Shown here piece by piece: positions 33,453 through 42,603 of a stretch of DNA of 53,529 nt. The DNA comes from Catenibacterium mitsuoka_A. GTDB lineage: Bacteria > Bacillota_I > Bacilli_A > Erysipelotrichales > Coprobacillaceae. The translations under genes and the position numbers were made by a program. Every line of letters begins with the position of its first letter. Position 1 is the first letter of the stretch. The notes beneath the pieces were generated by a model. It was not told the origin of the DNA and ran no database searches. It saw nothing but the letters and a program-made list of their open reading frames with translations. The stretch lies in NCBI RefSeq assembly GCF_964259225.1, contig NZ_CAXVKN010000005.1; one strand, written 5' to 3'.

Positions 33453-33481
33453 TTGAATTAAATATACTTTTGATTTATAAT
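33453..33481 (+). promoter_or_regulatory. Promoter of the hisS-aspS operon
   Basis: TTGAAT (33453-33458) and TATAAT (33476-33481) with a 17-base spacer, just after relA. Confidence 0.8.
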
Positions 33482-33487
33482 CACCTT

Positions 33488-33690
33488 ATATTCAGTGAAG
33501 AAGATTAAATAATGGACATTGATAGAGAGGTCATGGCTGGTGGAAATGACTAATGAGAAGTTATGGGACACTTTGGAGAATGCTTTAAAAAAGCACGTTG
33601 GTTACGTTATAACTAAGTAAAGTGCATGATTTATTCATGAACTAAGGTGGTACCGCGTATTAACGTCCTTAGATTAAGGACGTTTTTTTT
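33488..33690 (+). promoter_or_regulatory. T-box leader with GACAC specifier (Asp, overlapping His)
   Basis: The leader ends with the T-box AAGGTGGTACCGCG (33644-33657) and a terminator of AACGTCCTTA/TAAGGACGTT type with a T-run (33661-33690). The specifier region reads GGGACACTTTGGAG. Aligned with TAC-ACTTTGGAG in the tyrS leader, the codon is GAC (33567-33569, Asp), but CAC (33569-33571, His) overlaps it by one base. The T in the TGGT bulge can pair with G73 of a tRNA-Asp by wobble but not with the usual C73 of bacterial tRNA-His, which favours Asp. The genes controlled encode both synthetases. Confidence 0.8.
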
Positions 33691-33710
33691 ATTTTTATAA
33701 AGGAGGAACT

Positions 33711-34991
33711 ATGAAATACAATAGACCAAGAGGGACAGTAGACATCACCCCTGAAAATTCAGAAAAATGGATTGAAATGGAACAGCTATTAAGAACTGTT
33801 GCCGCAAATTACAACGTTAAAGAAATGCGTACGCCAATCTTTGAACACACAGAATTATTTAGCCGTGCAGTTGGTGATACAACAGATGTAGTGACTAAGG
33901 AAATGTATACATTTAAAGATAAGGGAGATCGTTCTCTTACTTTAAGACCAGAAGGAACTGCAGGAATTGCAAGAGCTTATGTAGAAAATAAGATGTATGC
34001 TTTACCTGAAAAGTTACAGAAGGTTTACTATATGGGACCAATGTTTAGATATGAACGTCCACAAAATGGTAGACAGAGACAGTTCCACCAGTTCGGTGTA
34101 GAAATGTTAGGTGTTGAATCACCATACGTAGATGTTGAATGTATGTTGATGGCAGTGACTATCGTTGAAGCATTAGGTATTAAGAATATCAAATTACATA
34201 TCAACTCATTAGGTGATGATGAATCAAGAACTGCATATAGAGAAGCTTTAAAGAATCATTTCAGACCAGTGCTCAATGATTTATGTGAAGATTGTCAGGC
34301 ACGTTTTGAAAAGAACCCATTAAGAATTCTAGACTGTAAAGTCGATGCGAAGAATCCAGTTATGGCTTCTGCTCCTCGTACAATTGATTATTTAAGTGAA
34401 AAAGCGAAAGCACATTTCGATAAAGTATGCAGTTTATTAGATGATTTAGAAATCGAATATGTTGTAGATACGAATTTAGTAAGAGGATTAGATTATTATT
34501 CTCATACAGTATTTGAAATCATCAGTGATGATCCAAAGTTAGGAGCTGGTTCTACTGTTGGTGGTGGAGGACGCTACAATGGCCTTGTTGAAGAACTTGG
34601 AGGTCCTGCAACTCCTGGTGTAGGCTTTGCATTTGGTATGGAAAGATTGATGCTTGCATTAGATGACGAAGACGATGAAGAAAATGGTATTGATGTTTAT
34701 GTGATGCCATTAGGTGATGAAGCAAGAGATTTAGCAATGCAGATCATCACAATGTTAAGAGCAAACGGCTTTACTTGTGATATGGATTATGCAGGTAGAG
34801 GCTTAAAAGGACAGTTCAAGTCTAGTGACCGTTTTGGTGCACATCTTTCTATTATTATTGGTGAAGATGAAGTAAAGGGTGAATATGTTAATATTCGCTG
34901 CAATCATTCTAAAGAACAGAGTGAAGTTAAATTAGAAGATATCTTAAGTTATATTGAAAATCATTATGAAGGAGATCATGAACATGAATAG
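33711..34991 (+). CDS. hisS: Histidyl-tRNA synthetase
   Basis: This 426-residue class II synthetase charges tRNA-His. It has RGTVDITP at the start, motif 2 in YYMGPMFRYERPQ, the histidine-specific RGLDYYSHTVFE and the motif 3 arginine in GVGFAFGMERLML. A C-terminal anticodon-binding domain begins near residue 330. The ribosome site is AAGGAGG. It is first in an operon with aspS and a peptidase gene, controlled by the T-box upstream. Confidence 0.96.
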   Translation: MKYNRPRGTVDITPENSEKWIEMEQLLRTVAANYNVKEMRTPIFEHTELFSRAVGDTTDVVTKEMYTFKDKGDRSLTLRPEGTAGIARAYVENKMYALPEKLQKVYYMGPMFRYERPQNGRQRQFHQFGVEMLGVESPYVDVECMLMAVTIVEALGIKNIKLHINSLGDDESRTAYREALKNHFRPVLNDLCEDCQARFEKNPLRILDCKVDAKNPVMASAPRTIDYLSEKAKAHFDKVCSLLDDLEIEYVVDTNLVRGLDYYSHTVFEIISDDPKLGAGSTVGGGGRYNGLVEELGGPATPGVGFAFGMERLMLALDDEDDEENGIDVYVMPLGDEARDLAMQIITMLRANGFTCDMDYAGRGLKGQFKSSDRFGAHLSIIIGEDEVKGEYVNIRCNHSKEQSEVKLEDILSYIENHYEGDHEHE

Positions 34992-36750
34992 AACTCACAA
35001 CAATGGAGAACTAAGAATCACTGATGTCAATAAAAAAGTAGAACTTATTGGCTGGGTAGCTAAAAAGAGAAACTTAGGTGCTTTAGTCTTTGTAGATTTA
35101 AGAGACCGTCATGGTATTACACAGGTAATCTTTGATGAATCATTCAATGAACAGTTAAAGGATGTTAAGAACGAATATATTCTTGATATCAAAGGTACTG
35201 TCGTAGAAAGAAGTTCTAAGAACCCAGATATGCCAACTGGTGATATTGAAATCCAGGCTGAAGAAGTAAAGATTGTCAACAAGGCAGCAACTACTCCTAT
35301 GATTATTGCAGATGAAACTGATGCCTTAGAAGAAACAAGAATGAAATATCGTTATCTTGATTTAAGACGTCCAGCTCTTCAGAAGAACATCATGAGACGT
35401 GCTAAGATTGTCAGAGCCATTCATGAATACTTAGATAGTGAAGAATTTGTAGAAATCGAAACACCATATTTAAATAAATCTACACCAGAAGGTGCAAGAG
35501 ACTTCTTAGTACCTTCACGTGTACATAATGGTTCATTCTATGCATTACCACAGTCTCCACAGTTATTTAAACAGTTATTAATGGTAGCTGGTTTTGAACG
35601 TTATTATCAGATAGCTAGATGTTTCCGTGATGAAGACTTACGTGCTGACCGTCAGCCAGAATTCACTCAGGTGGACGTAGAAATGAGTTTCATGAATACT
35701 GATCAGGTCATTGGTATTGGTGAAGGCTTAATCAAGAAGGTTATGAAGGATGTTATGAACATTGATGTTCAGTTACCATTCCCAAGAATGACATGGCATG
35801 ATGCGATGGAAACTTATGGTATCGATAAGCCTGATACACGTTTTGATTTAAAACTTGTTAACTTAAATGAAACAGTGAAGGATGTTGACTTTACGGTATT
35901 CAAGAGTGCACTCGAAGCAGGAGGACATGTAAAAGGTCTTAATGTCAAGGGTGAAGCAGATAACTATTCACGTAAGAAGATTGATGCTTTAACTGAACTT
36001 GCTAAGAAATATAAAGCTAAAGGTCTTGCTTGGTTAAAAGTGACTGATAAGGGTGTATCTGGACCTATCGCAAAATTCTTTACTGAAGAACAGATGAGCG
36101 CTTTATTAGAAAAGATGAATGCTGAGGTAGGAGACTTATTACTATTTGTGAGTGATACTCATTACATGGTTGTATGTGATGCTCTTGCAGCAATCAGAAA
36201 TCATTTAGGTAAAGAATTAAAGTTATATGATCCTCGTCAGTTCAACTTCTTATGGGTTGTTGATTTCCCAATGTTTGAATATTCTGAAGAAGATGGAAGA
36301 TACTATGCAATGCATCATCCATTCACTCGTCCAAAGGATTCTGATCTAGATAAGATTGATACAGATCCAGCAAACTGCTTAGCAGATGCTTATGATATCG
36401 TCTTAAACGGCTTCGAACTTGGTGGCGGATCTCAGAGAATCTATGAAGAAGAATTACAGGATCGTGCCTTCAAGGCTTTAGGATTCACACAGGAAAGAAT
36501 TGATGCACAGTTTGGCTGGTTTGTGGATGCATTTAGATATGGTGCACCACCTCATGCTGGATTCGCATTAGGATTAGACCGTTTCGCAATGTTACTTTGT
36601 GGATGTGATTCTTTAAGAGACGTTATTGCCTTCCCGAAGAATACAAGTGCAACTTGTCCAATGTCAAAAGCACCTACACCAGTAGACAATGATCAGTTAA
36701 AGGACTTAGGAATTGAGGTTACTGAATATGAATCAGAAGAGAATAAATAA
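34984..36750 (+). CDS. aspS: Aspartyl-tRNA synthetase
   Basis: The 588-residue class IIb synthetase has an N-terminal OB-fold anticodon domain (about 1-105), the catalytic domain with FRDEDLRADRQPEFTQVD and GLDRFAMLLCG, and the bacterial GAD insertion (about 290-415). I chose the ATG at 34984, nine bases from AAGGAG at 34969-34974; an ATG at 34978 is three bases from it. It overlaps hisS by eight bases and the peptidase gene by 23 bases. Whether it also charges tRNA-Asn cannot be judged here. Confidence 0.95.
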   Translation: MNRTHNNGELRITDVNKKVELIGWVAKKRNLGALVFVDLRDRHGITQVIFDESFNEQLKDVKNEYILDIKGTVVERSSKNPDMPTGDIEIQAEEVKIVNKAATTPMIIADETDALEETRMKYRYLDLRRPALQKNIMRRAKIVRAIHEYLDSEEFVEIETPYLNKSTPEGARDFLVPSRVHNGSFYALPQSPQLFKQLLMVAGFERYYQIARCFRDEDLRADRQPEFTQVDVEMSFMNTDQVIGIGEGLIKKVMKDVMNIDVQLPFPRMTWHDAMETYGIDKPDTRFDLKLVNLNETVKDVDFTVFKSALEAGGHVKGLNVKGEADNYSRKKIDALTELAKKYKAKGLAWLKVTDKGVSGPIAKFFTEEQMSALLEKMNAEVGDLLLFVSDTHYMVVCDALAAIRNHLGKELKLYDPRQFNFLWVVDFPMFEYSEEDGRYYAMHHPFTRPKDSDLDKIDTDPANCLADAYDIVLNGFELGGGSQRIYEEELQDRAFKALGFTQERIDAQFGWFVDAFRYGAPPHAGFALGLDRFAMLLCGCDSLRDVIAFPKNTSATCPMSKAPTPVDNDQLKDLGIEVTEYESEENK

Positions 36751-37801
36751 AGTATTAGAAAAAATGGAAGAAAGAGGCATTGACTATCTATTAGTCACTG
36801 ATCCTGTTTCTATCGATTATTTATTAGATTATGTCAATCATCCAGGTGAAAGAATGTATGTCATGGTTGTTTCTTCAAAGGGAAATCATCAGTTATTCTT
36901 CAATAACTTATTCTATGTAGAAGAAGACTTAGGTATGCCTATTACTTGGTTTGATGATACAGATAATGCTCCAGCATTACTTGCAGATTATTTAAAGGAT
37001 GCAAAAGTGATTGGTGTAGATAAGAATATGCCAGCACGTTTCTTAATTCCTGTACAGGATCGCGTCAACGCTAAATATGTTTTAGGATCACTATGCGTAG
37101 ATGAAGTAAGAATGCAGAAGGATGATGAAGAAAAAGCACTCATGTTTAAAGCAAGTGAAATGAATGATACAGCAATGGCTGAAGTAAAAAGATTACTTGC
37201 TACAGATAAGACTGAAATTGAAATGGATGAAGCATTACTTGCTTATTACAAGTCATTAGGTGCATCAGGTCATTCATTTAGTCCAATCATGGGTTATGGT
37301 GCCAATGGGGCTAACCCTCATCATTCATGCGATGATAGCCGTTTAAAGCCTGGAGATTCTATTATTGTTGATATGGGATGTATCTATAAAGGATATTGTT
37401 CTGATATGACAAGAACATTCTTCTATAAAGAAGTATCCCAAAAGCAGAAAGAAGTATACAATCTTGTATTAAAGGCAAATGAAGCAGCTGAAGCTGCTAT
37501 CAAGCCAGGTATGAAATTATCTGAAATTGATGCAGTTGCAAGAAATATCATTACTGAAGCAGGTTATGGAAAAGAATTCAATCATCGTTTAGGTCATTTC
37601 ATTGGTAAAGATGTCCATGAATTTGGTGATGTATCTTCTGTGAGTGATATTATCGCAAAGCCTGGTATGATCTTCTCAATTGAACCTGGTGTTTATTTAC
37701 AAGGTGATTTTGGAGTTCGTATTGAAGACTTAGTTATGGTCACTGAAGATGGTTGTAAGGTATTAAACAGTTATCCAAAGGAATTAACTGTAATTGAATA
37801 A
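36728..37801 (+). CDS. M24 family Xaa-Pro peptidase
   Basis: The 357-residue aminopeptidase P/prolidase has an N-terminal creatinase-like domain (about 1-125) and a C-terminal pita-bread domain. Metal ligands are visible as the two aspartates in IIVDMG and YCSDMTR, the histidine in HRLGHFIGKDVHE and the glutamates in FSIEPGVYL and VRIEDLV. It cleaves X-Pro bonds in peptides in the cytoplasm. The start overlaps aspS by 23 bases with a TTGAGG site, so expression probably depends on the same T-box. Confidence 0.88.
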   Translation: MNQKRINKVLEKMEERGIDYLLVTDPVSIDYLLDYVNHPGERMYVMVVSSKGNHQLFFNNLFYVEEDLGMPITWFDDTDNAPALLADYLKDAKVIGVDKNMPARFLIPVQDRVNAKYVLGSLCVDEVRMQKDDEEKALMFKASEMNDTAMAEVKRLLATDKTEIEMDEALLAYYKSLGASGHSFSPIMGYGANGANPHHSCDDSRLKPGDSIIVDMGCIYKGYCSDMTRTFFYKEVSQKQKEVYNLVLKANEAAEAAIKPGMKLSEIDAVARNIITEAGYGKEFNHRLGHFIGKDVHEFGDVSSVSDIIAKPGMIFSIEPGVYLQGDFGVRIEDLVMVTEDGCKVLNSYPKELTVIE

Positions 37802-37812
37802 TTCATGTAGAA

Positions 37813-37850
37813 AGGATAGTTAGGATGTTTCCTGGCTATTCTTTTTTTTG
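37813..37850 (+). terminator. Terminator of the hisS-aspS-peptidase operon
   Basis: A 13-bp stem with G-U pairs (37813-37825 with 37830-37842) is followed by a run of Ts. Confidence 0.85.
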
Positions 37851-37968
37851 CTTGTTGAAAGATTTATTGAAAAAGTGAAATGAGTTGAATACATCGATAT
37901 ATATGTACATAATTAGTTATATAAAGGTTGTATATGATTATGTATTGAATATAAGGGGGTGTTTTACA

Positions 37969-38502
37969 ATGAACAATAATCGTAGACAAGCTCAATTTTT
38001 ACTAAGAAGTATAACTGATGATGTCCCACAACTTTTATTAGAAGAGAATAATTTAGTTTTTAGAAATGAATTGAAAGAAGATATTTTGATTCCTTGCAGT
38101 AGTATTATAAGCATTAAGATTTTACCTATTAATAGAATCTATAATCCCTCTGTTGGACTTTTAAAAGATGGGATGAAAGGGTTCATGGCACATCGTAATG
38201 CGGGAGTATTTAGTGTTTATTTTAATTATTATGTCGATTTGAATGTTGTGACTACTACGAATACTTACTTATTTGAAAGTCTTGATCTTGAGAATGCATC
38301 TCAATTTATCTTGAAATTAGATGAAACCATCAAGGTTATTGATGATGTGAATCTTATTGATTTATTCAAAACAAAATCGATTGATGAATTGAAGGAATAC
38401 ATGGATCAGCATTATAAAGATTGGGCTAAAAAATATAATTTGGAAAATCCACGTACGACATTAGATGAAAACATGATAAGATTAGCTTATAACAAACATT
38501 AG
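37969..38502 (+). CDS. Hypothetical protein
   Basis: I do not recognise this soluble 177-residue protein. The N-terminal part (to about residue 115) is beta-rich, with alternating hydrophobic residues and a pattern of a short PH-like fold; the C-terminal part is helical and charged. AAGGGGG at 37953-37959 fixes the start at 37969, inside a longer open frame. The next unknown gene follows after 24 bases. Confidence 0.55.
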   Translation: MNNNRRQAQFLLRSITDDVPQLLLEENNLVFRNELKEDILIPCSSIISIKILPINRIYNPSVGLLKDGMKGFMAHRNAGVFSVYFNYYVDLNVVTTTNTYLFESLDLENASQFILKLDETIKVIDDVNLIDLFKTKSIDELKEYMDQHYKDWAKKYNLENPRTTLDENMIRLAYNKH

Positions 38503-38526
38503 TATCTTTTTGAAAATGAAAATAAT

Positions 38527-39066
38527 ATGAAGCAGTATGATTTCAGGTTTGATACAGAGTTGATCAAATCATTGATAGGTAAAACTTTCACAAAATACAA
38601 ACATGCAGATTTCATCGTTACAGATTCTGTGAAAGGTATTTTGGGATTTGAGATTAATCACCAGGTATTTAAATTAGTGAATGATTATGAGGCATTAGAT
38701 TATTTTGGGTTAGATGGTGAAGCAACAATACTAAGTATTTCTACATCCAATTGGACAGAAGTTGAGTCAAGGTTTAATAATGATATCAAAGAAACATATA
38801 TTAATGCGTTAGTACAGAAAGTCATTCTAGTCAATGATCACACTTTTTCTAAAAATTATGATATGTGGGAAACGAAAGCTATTGTCTTCTGCTTTGAAAA
38901 TTTTGAAATCTGTTTTGAAAAACAGGATTGTTGGTTTTCAATGGAAATTGAAATCCATAAAGAACGTGATACGTTGAATGTGATAGATGATGGTAAAGAT
39001 ATATTGAATGATTTTGATGAGAATTCATCTGTCACAATAGAAAGAACAATAGTAGAAATTGTGTAA
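38527..39066 (+). CDS. Hypothetical protein
   Basis: This 179-residue acidic protein is not recognised. It has no signal peptide or membrane segment, four tryptophans, and alternating beta-like strands (for example AIVFCFENFEICFEKQDCWFSME). No clear ribosome site precedes the ATG, so it may be translated after the gene upstream. It is closed by a strong terminator. Confidence 0.5.
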   Translation: MKQYDFRFDTELIKSLIGKTFTKYKHADFIVTDSVKGILGFEINHQVFKLVNDYEALDYFGLDGEATILSISTSNWTEVESRFNNDIKETYINALVQKVILVNDHTFSKNYDMWETKAIVFCFENFEICFEKQDCWFSMEIEIHKERDTLNVIDDGKDILNDFDENSSVTIERTIVEIV

Positions 39067-39071
39067 TATGG

Positions 39072-39099
39072 GGGTCTGGATTTTTTCAGACCCTTTTTT
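39072..39099 (+). terminator. Terminator of the two hypothetical genes
   Basis: The stem GGGTCTG (39072-39078) with CAGACCC (39087-39093) is followed by six Ts. Confidence 0.9.
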
Positions 39100-39129
39100 G
39101 TGTTATGATATAAATCAGAGGGGTTAACT

Positions 39130-39618
39130 ATGGAAATAAAAAAAGCAGATAGGGCTCATATAGTTGAAATAATGAGTCTTTATAAAGATGCAAAGATATT
39201 TATGGATAATCATGGCAATAAAGATCAGTGGCCTGTAGGTTATCCTTCAAAAGAGTTGATTACTAAAGATATAGATAAGATGTATTTATGCATGTATGAA
39301 AATCAAATTGCGGCTGTTTTCTATTATGCGATAGAAGAAGATCAAGCTTATAAGGAAATCGAGGGACAATGGCTCAATAATGCACCTTATGGTGTGGTAC
39401 ATCGTGTTGTTTCTGCACATATTGTGAAAGGGGCCTGCAAGTTTATCTTGAACTGGGCTTATAGTCAGATTCCTAATTTAAAGATGGATACAGGAGTCAA
39501 GAATATCCCTATGCAGAATTTATTAGAATCTTGTGGATTTAAACAGTGTGGGAAAATAGTCAATACGCAAGGAATAACATGTCTTGCATATCAAAAAGGA
39601 GAAACAAATGAAATATAA
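39130..39618 (+). CDS. GNAT-like N-acetyltransferase
   Basis: The 162-residue protein has a GNAT-like plan: IKKADRAHIVEIMSLYKDA at the N-terminus, a W-x-x-G-Y-P-S substrate region, a central strand with VVHRVVSAHIVKGACKFIL in place of the usual acetyl-CoA loop, and the closing NLLESCGFKQCGK. The Q/R-x-x-G-x-G/A signature is degenerate (V-K-G-A). The substrate is unknown. The next gene overlaps its 3' end by 11 bases. Confidence 0.7.
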   Translation: MEIKKADRAHIVEIMSLYKDAKIFMDNHGNKDQWPVGYPSKELITKDIDKMYLCMYENQIAAVFYYAIEEDQAYKEIEGQWLNNAPYGVVHRVVSAHIVKGACKFILNWAYSQIPNLKMDTGVKNIPMQNLLESCGFKQCGKIVNTQGITCLAYQKGETNEI

Positions 39619-40267
39619 ATGTTTAATACTAGATCATGATGATACGATTGTAGATAGCACACGTACAGTGAACTTTCCTGCATTTCTAGATTCATTAAGT
39701 AAGCTTCGTCCTGGTGTTACTATGACTTGTGAAGATTATTTTAAGTATAATTATAAGCCAGGATTTACTGCATTATGTTTTGATATACTAAAATTCAGTG
39801 AAGAAGAAATGCGTATTCAAGAAAATAACTGGCAGTCTTATATTCGTGGTCATGCACCAGTATGTTTTGATGGCATTCATGATTTATTATGGCGTTATGT
39901 GAATGAAGGTGGCACTATCTGTGTTATTTCTCATTCAATGAAGCATACAATCATTCGGGATTATAAGAATAATGATTTACCTGAGCCTTCTATTATATAT
40001 GGCTGGGAATTACCTCCTGAAAAGCGTAAACCATCTATTTGGCCTGTTGAAAGCATTATTGAAAAACTTCGTTTAAATAAAGAAGATGTCTTACTTGTAG
40101 ATGACTTATTACCAGGTATACAGATGGCACGAGATGCGCATATTGATGCATGTGGAGCTGGATGGGCTCATGATATCAAGGAAATCAAAGAAGATATCAA
40201 GAATAAATGTACTTATTATGTCGAATCTGTTAAAGAGTTAGAAGACTTATTGTTTGAGGGAGAGTAA
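39608..40267 (+). CDS. HAD-family hydrolase
   Basis: The 219-residue protein has HAD motif I LDHDDTIVDS near residues 8-17, a cap domain, motif II in VISHSM, a lysine region around KRKPSIWP and the acidic motif IV in LLVDDLLPGIQMA. It is probably a small-molecule phosphatase in the cytoplasm; the substrate is unknown. AAAGGAG precedes the ATG at 39608, which overlaps the acetyltransferase gene. Confidence 0.85.
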   Translation: MKYKCLILDHDDTIVDSTRTVNFPAFLDSLSKLRPGVTMTCEDYFKYNYKPGFTALCFDILKFSEEEMRIQENNWQSYIRGHAPVCFDGIHDLLWRYVNEGGTICVISHSMKHTIIRDYKNNDLPEPSIIYGWELPPEKRKPSIWPVESIIEKLRLNKEDVLLVDDLLPGIQMARDAHIDACGAGWAHDIKEIKEDIKNKCTYYVESVKELEDLLFEGE

Positions 40268-40269
40268 AG

Positions 40270-40896
40270 ATGGAATTAGACGCATTTTTATTAGTAAAAG
40301 AACCATTCAATGAAACAAGTGGTTATATTAATCAACCATTAGATGACAAAGTACGTCTTAATGCAGCTTTAAGTAACTTTATGTGGGAAGAAGCAGATGC
40401 ATGTACTAAAAACCATACTGGAATGATTCATATTCATAAGACAATTGAAACTATTCAGACAGACTGTCCTTTGTTTGTAGAAGAAGTATGTTCAAATATT
40501 GATGAGAATGTTGTAGGAGTTTATATGAATGATGTCATCTATGAACCATCTTTTTATCAAACAATGGCCAAGATGATTGATCAGGATATGTTTCCTATTT
40601 ATAACGTCATCTGGTTTGGTTTATATCCATTAGAAAATGGGGTAGGGGCTTATACAGATGGTCTTGAAAAGCTTGGCTATCATGAAGTAGAAGTTTCTTC
40701 TATTGGGGAACCTATGGCTGTATTAGACTTTATTAAAGACACTGCACTCTATGTTATTATGAACAATATGGTATTTAAAGATGGTGAAACTATTGGGCTC
40801 ACTATTGAACAGGTTTTGACTATTCATTTGGGTGAAAGTGAGATATTTGATACACCAACTTTTAGGATAGACGATCCTTTTCTTACCAATTTATGA
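40270..40896 (+). CDS. DUF4261-like protein
   Basis: The 208-residue soluble protein starts two bases after the HAD gene stop. Its C-terminal third has G-A-Y-T-D-G-L-E-K-L-G, E-V-E and KDGETIG, the pattern I associate with DUF4261; the match is by eye and moderate. Function is unknown. AGGGAG lies ten bases before the start. Confidence 0.55.
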   Translation: MELDAFLLVKEPFNETSGYINQPLDDKVRLNAALSNFMWEEADACTKNHTGMIHIHKTIETIQTDCPLFVEEVCSNIDENVVGVYMNDVIYEPSFYQTMAKMIDQDMFPIYNVIWFGLYPLENGVGAYTDGLEKLGYHEVEVSSIGEPMAVLDFIKDTALYVIMNNMVFKDGETIGLTIEQVLTIHLGESEIFDTPTFRIDDPFLTNL

Positions 40897-40974
40897 AAAT
40901 ACTTTCATTTTTAAGTGATATCTATGTAATCATTATTTAATTTGTGTTAATATATTATCGAGGTGACAAAATAT

Positions 40975-42285
40975 ATGTATTATTTTATAGGTATTAAAGG
41001 TTCAGGAATGGCTTCTCTTGCGAGAATTTTATATGATTTAGGTTATGAAGTTGCAGGAAGTGATATTGATAAGTATATCTTCCTTGAAGATGGATTAAGA
41101 GAAAGAAATATTCCTATTTATTCATTTAACAAAGATAACATTAAAGACGGTATGGATGTTATTGTAGGGAATGCATTTGACCGATCTAATGAAGAAGTGG
41201 CTGCTGCAGAAGATAATCCTAATGTAACAATTCACCACTATTATGATTTTCTAGCTAAGCTTATGGATGATCATATTACTATTGGTATTGCAGGTACACA
41301 TGGTAAGACTTCTACTACAGGTATGGCTTATCATTTGTTTAAAGATTATGATAAGACAAATGTATTAATTGGAGATGGTACTGGCTATGCTACTAAGGGT
41401 GCTAAGTATTTTATAGCTGAATGCTGTGAATATAAAGATCATTTCTTATGGTACCATCCAGATTATGCTTATATCAACAATATTGAAATGGACCATGTAG
41501 ACTATTTCAAATCAATGGAACAGTATGAACAGTCTTTTGAAAAATATGCCAACCAGGCTAAAAAGGCTATTGTCATCTGGGGTGATGATCCACATCTTCC
41601 ACATTTGAATTATACAAAGAGAGTTGTAAAATTCGGTGTAAAAGACGGTAATGATGTTCAGGCTAAAAATGTGATTAATAATGAAAAAGGTCTTTCATTT
41701 GATGTATATATCTATGGTGATCTTTTTGGACATTTCACTTTACCATTCTATGGTATGCATACACTTTATAACACATTAGGTGTTATTACTTTAGGTTATC
41801 TTGAAGGTATGGACTTTGATTATATGCAGAGTCAGTTAAGTACATTTAAGGGAACTAAGAGACGTTATGCAGTGAAAGAAGTAGGCAATAACGTATATGT
41901 TGATGATTATGCACATCATCCAACAGCTATTAAATATGTAATTGAAGAAACAAGAACACGTTTCCCTGGCAAGCAGATTGTTGCGGTTTATCAGCCAGAT
42001 AGATATTCTCGTGGCTTAAGATTTGCGAAGGAATATGCACGAATCATGGATACAGTTGATCATCCATATTTTGTAGATTTCCCTAAAAATGCGCCAAAAG
42101 AACCAGGAATCGATATTGATGTCAGCGTTATTACTAAGAACCTACCTCGTTCTAAAGTAGTGACTGAAGATGAAGCAGGTGCAAAAGAATTGGCACAATA
42201 TGATAATGCAGTATTCTTATTTATGAGTCCTAAGGATATTTATAAATTAGAAGAATTAGTTATTAAGGAAAAAGAAAAGGCATAG
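40975..42285 (+). CDS. murC: UDP-N-acetylmuramate--L-alanine ligase
   Basis: MurC adds the first amino acid of the peptidoglycan stem peptide. The 436-residue protein has the UDP-binding start FIGIKGSGMASL, the ATP loop GTHGKTST (107-114), the central ligase domain with NNIEMDHVDYF and the C-terminal DDYAHHPTAIKYV and YQPDRYSR motifs. GAGGTG at 40960-40965 serves the ATG at 40975; the GTG at 40963 is part of that ribosome site. The downstream genes and ccpA repeat the Bacillus murC-ytxG-ytxH-ccpA neighbourhood. Confidence 0.93.
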   Translation: MYYFIGIKGSGMASLARILYDLGYEVAGSDIDKYIFLEDGLRERNIPIYSFNKDNIKDGMDVIVGNAFDRSNEEVAAAEDNPNVTIHHYYDFLAKLMDDHITIGIAGTHGKTSTTGMAYHLFKDYDKTNVLIGDGTGYATKGAKYFIAECCEYKDHFLWYHPDYAYINNIEMDHVDYFKSMEQYEQSFEKYANQAKKAIVIWGDDPHLPHLNYTKRVVKFGVKDGNDVQAKNVINNEKGLSFDVYIYGDLFGHFTLPFYGMHTLYNTLGVITLGYLEGMDFDYMQSQLSTFKGTKRRYAVKEVGNNVYVDDYAHHPTAIKYVIEETRTRFPGKQIVAVYQPDRYSRGLRFAKEYARIMDTVDHPYFVDFPKNAPKEPGIDIDVSVITKNLPRSKVVTEDEAGAKELAQYDNAVFLFMSPKDIYKLEELVIKEKEKA

Positions 42286-42295
42286 GAGGCATCCC

Positions 42296-42592
42296 GTGGA
42301 TATCTTAACAATTTGTCTATGTATTCTAGTGCTCGCTGGTGTATTTGCATTAGTGTCTCTAGGAGTATTTCTTATCCATGCACTTACAACTTTAAAAGAT
42401 GTCAGTCATTTGGCACAGCATTTAGAAACAACAGTTTCTAAAGTAAATGTTACAGTGGATGATATTAACTATAAAATGGATAAGCTCAATGAACCTATCA
42501 ACGTGGTAAGCGGTATTTTTAATAAGAAGAGATCAAGCACAGGTATATTAGGAACGGTATTAGGCTTGAAAAATATCTTGAAGAAAAAATAG
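42296..42592 (+). CDS. DUF948 membrane protein, YtxG-like
   Basis: The 98-residue protein has one N-terminal membrane segment (about 3-28) followed by a heptad-like helix (T-T-L-K-D-V-x-H-L-A-x-x-L-E-T-T-V) of DUF948 type. It begins with GTG after AGGAGG, ten bases after murC. In B. subtilis the homologue YtxG precedes YtxH, as here. Confidence 0.8.
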   Translation: MDILTICLCILVLAGVFALVSLGVFLIHALTTLKDVSHLAQHLETTVSKVNVTVDDINYKMDKLNEPINVVSGIFNKKRSSTGILGTVLGLKNILKKK

Positions 42593-42603
42593 GAGGTATA
42601 ATT

